Below, piece after piece: positions 1 through 4,601 of a stretch of DNA of 5,200 nucleotides. The notes under the pieces were generated by a model that saw only the letters and a list, made by a program, of their open reading frames with translations, did no database searches and was not told the DNA's origin. The stretch is from Bacteriovorax sp. (GTDB taxonomy: Bacteria; Bdellovibrionota; Bacteriovoracia; Bacteriovoracales; Bacteriovoracaceae). Made by a program: the position numbers and the translations under genes. Position 1 is the stretch's first letter; every line of letters begins with the position of its first letter. The stretch lies in assembly GCA_030654205.1 (NCBI GenBank), contig JAURXW010000333.1, forward strand, positions 1-5,200, in the 5' to 3' direction.

Positions 1-150
1 AATGAAATTCAAATACGGCAATGGACTAGGGGAGTTTCATATCAATTTCATCCAGAATCAATAGGAACAGAAAGGCGTTCTATTTTTTTTAAGGACTTAC
101 TAGATTTTGTAAACGTTACTGATTTTTTAAGAGGCAATTTCCTCCCTTAA
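1..150 (+). CDS. Class I glutamine amidotransferase, TrpG/PabA type (C-terminal end only)
   Basis: The frame is open from the first base to a TAA at 148-150 and gives 49 residues. They include GVSYQFHPESIGTERR, the C-terminal signature of class I (triad) glutamine amidotransferases; anthranilate synthase component II (TrpG) and aminodeoxychorismate synthase component II (PabA) carry GVQFHPESI.TE at this place. The His and Glu of HPE are the second and third members of the Cys-His-Glu triad that releases ammonia from glutamine, so the visible part of the active site is intact. The nucleophilic Cys lies upstream of the window. The tail after the motif (FFKDLLDF and about 15 more residues) has the usual length. 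The sequence cannot separate TrpG from PabA, which are often one bifunctional protein, and fusion to a synthase subunit upstream cannot be excluded. The next gene begins within 9-33 bases on the same strand, so the two are probably cotranscribed. Confidence 0.85.
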   Translation, partial: NEIQIRQWTRGVSYQFHPESIGTERRSIFFKDLLDFVNVTDFLRGNFLP

Positions 151-183
151 TCTCAGGCCTTGAAAATTAGGTTATCATTGTTT

Positions 184-861
184 ATGATACAAAAATTAAG
201 AATTGACGGTATTTATGATAAAAGAACTCTTCAACATTTAAAATCACTTGGTTTAAAAGATTTTTGTTTTGATTTTTCACCTAGAAGTTTCAACTTTATT
301 CAGGAATATGTTTTTCTTGAGCAAATCTTAAATCTACTTGATGAGTCTGATCGTATTTTTTTGCACTTTACCAGATCAAATGATCCAATGGTCATGAAGC
401 TCATTCTAGATTTGAAAAAAAATGGACAAAGTTTAAAGAATGTTTATTTTGAATTTGATGAATGGTCTGAAGAAGTAAGTCCGATAGATTTTGAAAATAA
501 TTATTTAATTAATTTTTCAAAAGATTGTGATGCTGCAAAATTAATTGGCAAAAATTTCAAGGGATTTATTTTTAGTTTCAATTTTTTTGGTGATCTGCAT
601 AGTTCAAAATTACTAAATAATTTTGCCAGTAATTTTTATACTCGATATCAGTCCAGGTTAGCTGAAGAAAGCTTATTATTATTAAAAATTGATTGGAATG
701 ATAATTTAATACCATCTCTGTTTGAGCTATTTGAATTTGATTTAATTTCTTTTCCCATTAATTCCAAAATTGAAATTTGTTATAGAAATGTTGATCTTAA
801 AAAATTAAGTAATGAGATGCAAATTCTACAGAAGAGTAATTATATTTTTCATGAATTATAA
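184..861 (+). CDS. Diverged TrpF-like (phosphoribosylanthranilate isomerase-like) protein
   Basis: This protein of about 225 residues does not match any family outright. Its N-terminus, KLRIDGIYD (residues 4-12) followed about 15 residues later by FCFDFSPRS (27-35), can be laid over strands 1 and 2 of TrpF, whose consensus is KICGITN then GFVFxPxSxR. Hydrophobic strands alternate with helices along the chain: 5-10, 27-31, IFLHF, VYFEF, YLINF, GFIFSFN, LLLLKIDW and the FDLISF region. That is about the number expected of a (beta/alpha)8 barrel. The catalytic Cys of KICGI is replaced by Asp8, and the glycine-rich phosphate-binding GG motifs and the terminal SSGVE motif of TrpF are not visible, so normal isomerase activity is doubtful. 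A TTG at 160 and one at 178 are in frame. I chose ATG184 because it leaves four residues before the first strand, as in TrpF; no start has a strong ribosome binding site. Position just after an amidotransferase of the anthranilate type supports the idea. An unrelated lineage-specific protein remains possible. Confidence 0.55.
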   Translation: MIQKLRIDGIYDKRTLQHLKSLGLKDFCFDFSPRSFNFIQEYVFLEQILNLLDESDRIFLHFTRSNDPMVMKLILDLKKNGQSLKNVYFEFDEWSEEVSPIDFENNYLINFSKDCDAAKLIGKNFKGFIFSFNFFGDLHSSKLLNNFASNFYTRYQSRLAEESLLLLKIDWNDNLIPSLFELFEFDLISFPINSKIEICYRNVDLKKLSNEMQILQKSNYIFHEL

Positions 862-910
862 TGTAATTTGTTTGTAATAACCTAAAAATTGATTTGTTTG
901 ACTATACTTC

Positions 911-939
911 TTCAAATTTCAGTAAATCTCTTGTACAAT
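911..939 (+). promoter_or_regulatory. Predicted sigma70-type promoter of the LysM-M23 gene
   Basis: A -10 hexamer TACAAT (934-939, one mismatch to TATAAT) lies 17 bases after TTCAAA (911-916, four of six matches to TTGACA). Transcription would start near 946, leaving a leader of about 48 bases. A better -35-like TTGACT at 898-903 has no good -10 partner at standard distance. The 862-910 stretch shows no convincing terminator for the preceding operon. Confidence 0.45.
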
Positions 940-993
940 TAGAGGTATTTAAATTTTTCATTTTTGTTTTAATATTTAAGGAATATTAGTTTG

Positions 994-1665
994 ATGGCCA
1001 AACTTATAAATATATTATCTATTTCCGCTATAGCTGTTCTGTTTAGTTGCTTGGCCGTTTCATGTTCTTCAATGAAAAGTGGTCATTATGTTCAAGTTAA
1101 ATCTACGGATACTCTTGATACTCTCGCAAAGGAATTTAACGTTCCTAAGGAAAAAATAGCAGAATCCAATTCCGGTAAAGAAATTATTGCTGGAGAATGG
1201 GTTTTTATTCCACTTAAACGTGGTGTCTTAGTCCAAGATTTTGAAGCAAGACCATTTGATCCAAAAGCATATTTAAAGTCCGGAGAATTCCTTTGGCCAG
1301 TTCCAGCGAGTAATACAATAAGCTCAGGCTTTGGACATCGCTGGGGACGCGCCCATGAAGGAATCGATATTTCAGCAAGAGTTGGTTCGCATATCGTAGC
1401 TGCCGCTGAAGGCGTTGTAGTCTATTCTGGGAGCGAGATTGGAGGTTATGGAAACATAACTGTCATCGCTCATAAAAATGGTTTTTTTAGTGTTTACGCT
1501 CATGCCAAGAGTAATTTTACTCATCAAGGGCAAAGAGTTTATCGTGGCCAGGTAATAGCCCAAATAGGAATGACTGGGAGGACTACCGGACCCCATCTAC
1601 ATTTTGAAATTAGAAAAAATGGGGAAGCTATAGACCCAACTTCTTTCCTGGCCGTAAATCAATAA
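994..1665 (+). CDS. LysM-M23 family peptidoglycan endopeptidase, lipoprotein
   Basis: This is a probable envelope-anchored zinc metallopeptidase that cuts peptide cross-links in peptidoglycan. Residues 1-24 form a lipoprotein signal: Lys3, a hydrophobic core, then LAVSC with Cys24 as the likely lipidated residue; Cys19 in LFSC is an alternative. No Asp follows, so outer-membrane sorting is expected under the usual rule. Residues about 31-75 form one LysM carbohydrate-binding domain (YVQVKSTDTLDTLAKEF to WVFIPL). Residues about 100-220 form the M23/LytM domain. All zinc and catalytic residues are present: HEGID (His121, Asp125), YAH (His170) and HLHFEI (His201, His203). It should therefore be active, unlike the degenerate LytM factors NlpD and EnvC, which share this architecture but act by switching on amidases. 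An AAGGA site (978-982) lies 11 bases before ATG994 and 8 before an adjacent TTG991, so translation may begin at either. The gene is monocistronic and ends exactly against the convergent exonuclease gene. Remodelling of own or prey wall is inference. Confidence 0.88.
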   Translation: MAKLINILSISAIAVLFSCLAVSCSSMKSGHYVQVKSTDTLDTLAKEFNVPKEKIAESNSGKEIIAGEWVFIPLKRGVLVQDFEARPFDPKAYLKSGEFLWPVPASNTISSGFGHRWGRAHEGIDISARVGSHIVAAAEGVVVYSGSEIGGYGNITVIAHKNGFFSVYAHAKSNFTHQGQRVYRGQVIAQIGMTGRTTGPHLHFEIRKNGEAIDPTSFLAVNQ

Positions 1666-2280
1666 TCACGATTTAATTTTTGAGGGCTGATTAGTAAATA
1701 AGTCCAAAATTTTAATATACATCAAGGCAGTATTCTTAGCGTCTTCTAATGCTGTATGTTTGACTTCACCCATTCCTAAATGTCTCATTAAATGTGAACC
1801 AGAAGAACATTCAGCTGGAAGATATTTTAAATCAATTAAGGTGTTGGCCGTTGAAGAAAGATCGAGATTTCTATGGTGAAAGTATTTTCTCATAAATTCC
1901 CATCCAAGATCTCTAGTTAAGAATGGTAGATCGATAGCACTCATTGATTTACCAAAAAGTATAATTTTTTCCTTATTTTCATTTTTAAAATAGGCCTTAA
2001 CTTCTTTGCTTATTAAATAAGTTTCAAGTTCATCTTTAAAGCTATCCATTTGCATTCCAAACTGATGGGCTTTTTGGATTAATTTTTCGTTATGTTCTAT
2101 CACCCAAGGAGCGAGTTGTGGCTTAAGGGATTCAAAGGATGGGCATCTGATAAAGAAATTTCTTGCAAGAGATTCCTCCACCTTTTTAGTTTCTGTACAA
2201 AATGGAACCATGCCAAATTCGATCATAAAATCATTTTCATTAAGGCCAGTTGCTTCCAGATCAATAGATAAATAGCGCAT
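1666..2280 (-). CDS. DEDDh-family 3'-5' exonuclease (DnaQ/RNase T superfamily)
   Basis: This 204-residue protein is a stand-alone exonuclease domain of the DnaQ-like, RNase H-fold superfamily, which removes nucleotides from 3' ends by a two-metal mechanism. All three motifs are present. Exo I is SIDLEATGL with Asp7 and Glu9. Exo II is FGKSMSAIDLPFL with Asp117. Exo III is HTALEDA with His175 and Asp180, the DEDDh variant. Asp140 in NLDLS sits in the stretch between motifs II and III. Length is close to RNase T, oligoribonuclease and the DNA polymerase III epsilon core, and the sequence does not decide between RNA and DNA substrates. The start is fixed by motif I only five residues in, but the upstream sequence has no clear Shine-Dalgarno. 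It is the last gene of the leftward cluster, 55 bases after the ferredoxin stop, and could have its own promoter. Its TGA abuts the stop codon of the convergent M23 gene with no intervening base. Confidence 0.9.
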   Translation of the reverse strand: MRYLSIDLEATGLNENDFMIEFGMVPFCTETKKVEESLARNFFIRCPSFESLKPQLAPWVIEHNEKLIQKAHQFGMQMDSFKDELETYLISKEVKAYFKNENKEKIILFGKSMSAIDLPFLTRDLGWEFMRKYFHHRNLDLSSTANTLIDLKYLPAECSSGSHLMRHLGMGEVKHTALEDAKNTALMYIKILDLFTNQPSKIKS

Positions 2281-2335
2281 AGTTTACCGTGGTTATAGTC
2301 ATATTTTTTATGCTAAAAGATCTTTGAATTAAAGT

Positions 2336-2605
2336 CTACAAATAAGAAATTTCCACATGCCCTAAAATACTAGTGGCCATAAATTCTTCAAGAGTAATCT
2401 GGCAACTTAAAAGTGAGCGATTTATAAGGCATTTTTTACAACTACCGACTCCTCCACAGCTGGAGGCAACAGTTATTCCATTATCTATAAGGAAATGCAT
2501 CAGACTTATATTTGAGGGCAAATCGTTTGGAATAAGGATTGTTTTAATAGTTTTACCAGATGCCTTCCCTGAGACAGTAATTGATTTCCTCAAGGGGCAC
2601 ACCAA
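2336..2605 (-). CDS. Compact [2Fe-2S] ferredoxin-like protein
   Basis: The 89-residue product is ferredoxin-like: two short N-terminal strands (residues 8-25), a helix LMHFLIDNG (35-43), then SSCGGVGSCKKC (48-59), which matches the cluster-binding loop of adrenodoxin-type and NqrF-type ferredoxins (CGGxGxCxxC). Cys50, Cys56, Cys59 and Cys68 (LLSCQ) would ligate the cluster, and a final strand (HVEISYL) closes the fold. The oddity is the last spacing. Only eight residues separate Cys59 from Cys68, against about 30 in ordinary ferredoxins and about 11 in SdhB or XDH-type domains, so an internal segment appears to be missing. The protein is likely a soluble cytoplasmic electron carrier; its partner is unknown. 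The start is uncertain: TTG2605 has AAGG 7 bases upstream, GTG2602 is next, and TTG2593 forms a TTGA overlap with the stop of the lipoprotein gene. Any of these means overlap or tight coupling with the preceding gene. Confidence 0.75.
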   Translation of the reverse strand: MVCPLRKSITVSGKASGKTIKTILIPNDLPSNISLMHFLIDNGITVASSCGGVGSCKKCLINRSLLSCQITLEEFMATSILGHVEISYL

Positions 2606-3897
2606 AGAAGTGCCTTGCTTCTGTCATCAGCTATCAGGCTTTCCTTTTTATTTTTTTTAAAATTACCCATGCCTATGATATCACCTAGAGACTCAACATG
2701 ATAGATTGGAAAATTCATTGTTAAGAAAAAATCTAATTGAGATTTTCGCCCCCTTTTTGATTCATATAATATTCGATCTGGATTACTGAGGAAGAGATGC
2801 CGAGAGAACTTGAGTAATTCTTCCAGAGATTGAAATGAATCAATTAAATTTATATCGTATGAAATTAAATGCTTTAAATGTTGTGATGGATTTCTACCGG
2901 AAGTTGAGAAAAGTACGATATCTTGATTGCCATTTGTAATTTGACATATGGGGAGAGGAAGTGGAGCAGGGAGCGACTTGATAAAATAGGTTGAATCATA
3001 ATTTTTAAAAGGAGTTTGGATAACTGCTGAGCTGACCGCGATAAAAAAATTATCATCACTCTTTAGTGCGAAATAATGAGATTTTCGTTGTTCTGAGAAA
3101 ACAAAATCTTCTTTAGCCGTGGTTTCTTTATTTAAATCAAAATTGCATTTAAGAGTTAGTTCTTTTTGATCTGATTCCATCTCGCGTAAAGAATTTGCAG
3201 AAAAATCATAAAATGAATCATCAGAAATATTTTTTGAATTAAAAGTATTTACTATTTTTTTAAAGCTTATTCTTTTAAAAGATTCAAATTTAGTCAGAAC
3301 CTCATCACCTTTAAAAAAAGTATTGTTTAGAGTTTCATTTTTAGTTAAATCTTTTTTATATTTTTGAATAAAACTTTCTAAATCTGGACTTAAATTAATA
3401 TTTTGTGGGAGATACTGTTCTAGCATTTCCGAAATATTTGCCAAGCTTTTTGATTTATCAAAAGTTTTTAATAAAAAATCAATTCCTTTTAAATAGGACA
3501 TTTTTGAATTGTCTGCTAAGTTTTTTGGACGAAAATCAAAATAATAATCTTTTTTATTGTATCTCAAATAATATTGCAAGCGGGCCGCGGGTGATGCTTC
3601 GTCAGGGCGTCTCATTAATTCTACTAGTGCTAGCATCGCCGATTTTTGAATAAAGCTTAATGATTTGTTTTCAAACAAGTTTGGCATAAATGGGTAATAA
3701 AATTTTAGAGTGGATTCATCATCTAAAAGAATTTGAATTCTATTATTTTCAGAACAATTCAAATTTTTTCGAATTAATTTTCCAGGTATTGCTTCAGCAG
3801 GTTTTGGTGATGCCATTGATTCAACTTTGCTGGTTAAATAACTACAACTTGAAATTAGAAAAAATAAAATAAAAAAAGAATATTCTTTTTTAATCAT
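2590..3897 (-). CDS. Predicted lipoprotein of unknown function (435 aa)
   Basis: I do not recognise this family. With ATG3897 as start the N-terminus is a classic lipoprotein signal: MIKKEY, a hydrophobic stretch FFILFFLI, then SSC with Cys18 as the lipidation site and Ser at +2, suggesting the outer membrane. TTG3936 and ATG3915 are also in frame but would put 6-13 extra residues before the signal peptide; GGAAC just upstream of 3897 supports the inner start. After a Pro/Ala-rich linker the mature part is soluble, mixed alpha/beta and Lys-rich, with no further membrane segment. A charged helical middle (about 135-250) is followed by a region (about 270-420) with strand-like stretches such as FFIAVSSAVI and DIVLFSTSGRNP. 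Four other cysteines (48, 251, 318 and 433, the last in the terminal LWCAP) could form disulfides in the periplasm. It overlaps the upstream gene by 8 bases (ATGATTAA) and the ferredoxin gene downstream. Confidence 0.7.
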   Translation of the reverse strand: MIKKEYSFFILFFLISSCSYLTSKVESMASPKPAEAIPGKLIRKNLNCSENNRIQILLDDESTLKFYYPFMPNLFENKSLSFIQKSAMLALVELMRRPDEASPAARLQYYLRYNKKDYYFDFRPKNLADNSKMSYLKGIDFLLKTFDKSKSLANISEMLEQYLPQNINLSPDLESFIQKYKKDLTKNETLNNTFFKGDEVLTKFESFKRISFKKIVNTFNSKNISDDSFYDFSANSLREMESDQKELTLKCNFDLNKETTAKEDFVFSEQRKSHYFALKSDDNFFIAVSSAVIQTPFKNYDSTYFIKSLPAPLPLPICQITNGNQDIVLFSTSGRNPSQHLKHLISYDINLIDSFQSLEELLKFSRHLFLSNPDRILYESKRGRKSQLDFFLTMNFPIYHVESLGDIIGMGNFKKNKKESLIADDRSKALLWCAP

Positions 3898-4249
3898 TCT
3901 GTTCCACTTGATCATCAATATAATAAAAACCTTCAATAGCTTCTTTTACAGGGGCTTTGTCTTTAATTGAACCAATAAGCACTTCATCTAGGTTAAGGGC
4001 CTGGGCATTTGGATTCGTGGCCTGGACAATTAATATAATCCACATTCCTGACTGTTTCTCTCCAGTGGAGGCTTGGGTTGTAAAGTTTAGAATGCGATAA
4101 CCTTTATTGATAAATTCATAAAAAATTTTATCAAATTGCTTTTCTCTGTACCCAGTTGCACGGGTGGGAGGTGAGGGGATAAAAAAGGTAAAAGACTGAA
4201 TTTTATAGTTTTTTTTAAAACCTAAGCGAGATGAGATGAAATTAAGCAC
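3890..4249 (-). CDS. Small conserved-looking protein of unknown function (about 119 aa)
   Basis: This is the first gene of the leftward cluster. The product has no signal peptide or membrane segment and is probably cytoplasmic. The N-terminal third is basic and aromatic (SSRLGFKKNYKIQSFTFFIP). Next comes a beta-alpha-beta unit: helix KQFDKIFYEFINKGYRI, strand ILNFTTQAS, then strand MWIILIVQA. The C-terminus is acidic (YIDDQVEQND). The helix followed by GYRILNF and a hydrophobic strand loosely recalls DUF4177-like small domains (helix, then GWEL), but the match is too weak to name it. TTG4255 is an alternative start, but the AGGA at 4259-4262 is only 3 bases from it and 9 from GTG4249, so I prefer GTG4249. 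Its last codons overlap the start of the lipoprotein gene by 8 bases, so the two are very likely coupled and may work together. Confidence 0.65.
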   Translation of the reverse strand: MLNFISSRLGFKKNYKIQSFTFFIPSPPTRATGYREKQFDKIFYEFINKGYRILNFTTQASTGEKQSGMWIILIVQATNPNAQALNLDEVLIGSIKDKAPVKEAIEGFYYIDDQVEQND

Positions 4250-4275
4250 GTTCAACTTTCCTGATTAAATCTATT

Positions 4276-4281
4276 ATTATA
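4276..4281 (-). promoter_or_regulatory. Predicted -10 element of the leftward four-gene cluster
   Basis: Read leftward, a perfect TATAAT lies about 27 bases before the preferred GTG4249 start and would give a very short leader carrying the AGGA ribosome binding site. The sequence at the expected -35 position (about 4299-4305) is a poor match (AAGTGGG). It lies beside a small palindrome, GGGC/GCCC with a six-base loop (4287-4300), in the spacer. That suggests an activated or regulated promoter, but the support is only the -10 hexamer and its position. Confidence 0.4.
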
Positions 4282-4325
4282 ATTTTGGGCTTTTTGGCCC
4301 CACTTCTCTAATGATAACCTGTTTT

Positions 4326-4343
4326 AAGTTTTGTGGAAAACTT
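4326..4343. repeat. 7-bp perfect inverted repeat, possible operator or upstream activator site
   Basis: AAGTTTT (4326-4332) and AAAACTT (4337-4343) are perfect complements around GTGG. The dyad centre is about 60-65 bases upstream of the predicted start of the small RNA and about the same distance upstream of the leftward operon start. That is a typical place for an activator bound between divergent promoters. No T-tract follows, so it is not a terminator. Confidence 0.4.
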
Positions 4344-4359
4344 TACCCTTGAAAAAAAA

Positions 4360-4395
4360 TTACAACAAAAAATTAATTATGGTTATACTTATAAT
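4360..4395 (+). promoter_or_regulatory. Predicted promoter of the small RNA
   Basis: Two overlapping -10 candidates lie here: TATACT (4384-4389), 18 bases after a weak TTACAA (4360-4365), and a perfect TATAAT (4390-4395) with only A-rich sequence at its -35. Transcription would start near 4396 or near 4402. The weak -35 fits a promoter needing an activator or upstream A/T-tract contact; the region just upstream is very A-rich. Confidence 0.45.
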
Positions 4396-4396
4396 T

Positions 4397-4471
4397 GTAG
4401 AGGACAGGATGTTCTCTTACTAGTGGCAGGATGCCAAAAAAAATGGGGGCTTTGCAGGAGCCCCCTTTTTT
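4397..4471 (+). ncRNA. Candidate CsrA/RsmA-binding small RNA (CsrB/RsmY-like, minimal)
   Basis: This is a short noncoding transcription unit between a predicted promoter and a strong terminator. Hairpin 1 (4399-4417) has an 8-bp stem with one G-U pair and GGA (4407-4409) as its loop. Hairpin 2 (4424-4436) is TGGCA-GGA-TGCCA, a 5-bp stem with GGA (4429-4431) as its loop. Both loops lie in an exact CAGGATG (4405-4411 and 4427-4433), the sequence described as the repeated CsrA-binding element of E. coli CsrB. The terminator loop carries a third CAGGA (4455-4459). In the known systems such RNAs sequester the translational repressor CsrA/RsmA; E. coli McaS shows that two GGA sites can suffice. The spacer between hairpins is six bases, leaving almost nothing unstructured. 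No open frame with a ribosome binding site fits inside. The structure and motif are directly visible; the CsrA link is inference, since no csrA lies in the window. Confidence 0.6.
4445..4471 (+). terminator. Strong intrinsic terminator, potentially bidirectional
   Basis: GGGGGCT (4445-4451) pairs perfectly with AGCCCCC (4459-4465) around a seven-base loop, and six T follow (4466-4471). On the opposite strand the same hairpin is followed by A4444 and then eight T (the complement of 4436-4443), so it could also stop transcription coming from the right. It isolates the small RNA from the acyltransferase-like gene downstream. Confidence 0.9.
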
Positions 4472-4527
4472 ATGCCCAAATGAGCTTTTTTTAAAAAATC
4501 ATATATCTTTTTAATCATCAAGAAATC

Positions 4528-4554
4528 TTGTTACAAGTTTTTAACCTTTAAACT
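4528..4554 (+). promoter_or_regulatory. Tentative promoter of the acyltransferase-like gene
   Basis: TTGTTA (4528-4533) and TAAACT (4549-4554) each match the sigma70 hexamers at four of six positions, but the spacer is only 15 bases. Transcription would start near 4561. The strong terminator upstream means a separate promoter must exist for this gene; this is the best candidate I see, with a weaker TACGAT at 4574-4579. Confidence 0.3.
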
Positions 4555-4555
4555 A

Positions 4556-4586
4556 AGGTACGAAGCTAGTTAATACGATAGTACCT
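4556..4586. repeat. 6-bp inverted repeat AGGTAC...GTACCT in the leader or at the start site
   Basis: AGGTAC (4556-4561) and GTACCT (4581-4586) are perfect complements 19 bases apart. If transcription starts upstream of 4556 the arms can pair in RNA and compete with the hairpin that covers the ribosome binding site. If it starts near 4561 the repeat is more likely a protein-binding operator over the start point. Confidence 0.35.
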
Positions 4587-4598
4587 CTATGAGGGGTA
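4582..4598 (+). promoter_or_regulatory. Hairpin covering the ribosome binding site
   Basis: TACCTC (4582-4587) can pair with GGGGTA (4593-4598) through six pairs, one of them G-U, with loop TATGA. This buries most of the purine-rich ribosome binding site AGGGG (4592-4596), which lies five bases before ATG4602 and is by far the strongest Shine-Dalgarno in the window. The stem is short, so its effect on translation is uncertain. Confidence 0.4.
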
Positions 4599-4601
4599 GC
4601 T

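Noticed and set aside
862..990. Possible terminator or small RNA in this gap
   Set aside because: No stable GC-rich stem or T-tract is visible; only the promoter and ribosome binding site of the M23 gene can be supported.
1372..1596. Open frame of 74 codons on the - strand
   Set aside because: It lies opposite the conserved M23 catalytic domain and shows no protein-like features.
2373..2660. Open frame of 95 codons on the + strand
   Set aside because: It is antisense to the ferredoxin gene, whose cysteine motif is clear; it encodes no recognisable motif and has no ribosome binding site of note.
3405..3872. Two open frames on the + strand (3405-3653 and 3690-3872)
   Set aside because: Both are antisense to the lipoprotein gene, with low-complexity products and no supporting start signals.
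4287..4300. GGGC/GCCC hairpin as a terminator
   Set aside because: Only four base pairs and no T-tract on either strand after the stem; it lies inside the predicted promoter spacer.
4331..4340. TGTGGAAAA as a DnaA box (one mismatch to TGTGGATAA)
   Set aside because: A single imperfect copy with no clustered boxes, no dnaA/dnaN and no origin-like context; it is the centre of the 7-bp dyad.
4424..4436. TGGCA...TGC resembling a sigma54 promoter
   Set aside because: The GG and GC dinucleotides are far closer than the ten bases sigma54 requires; the sequence is better explained as a 5-bp hairpin with a GGA loop.
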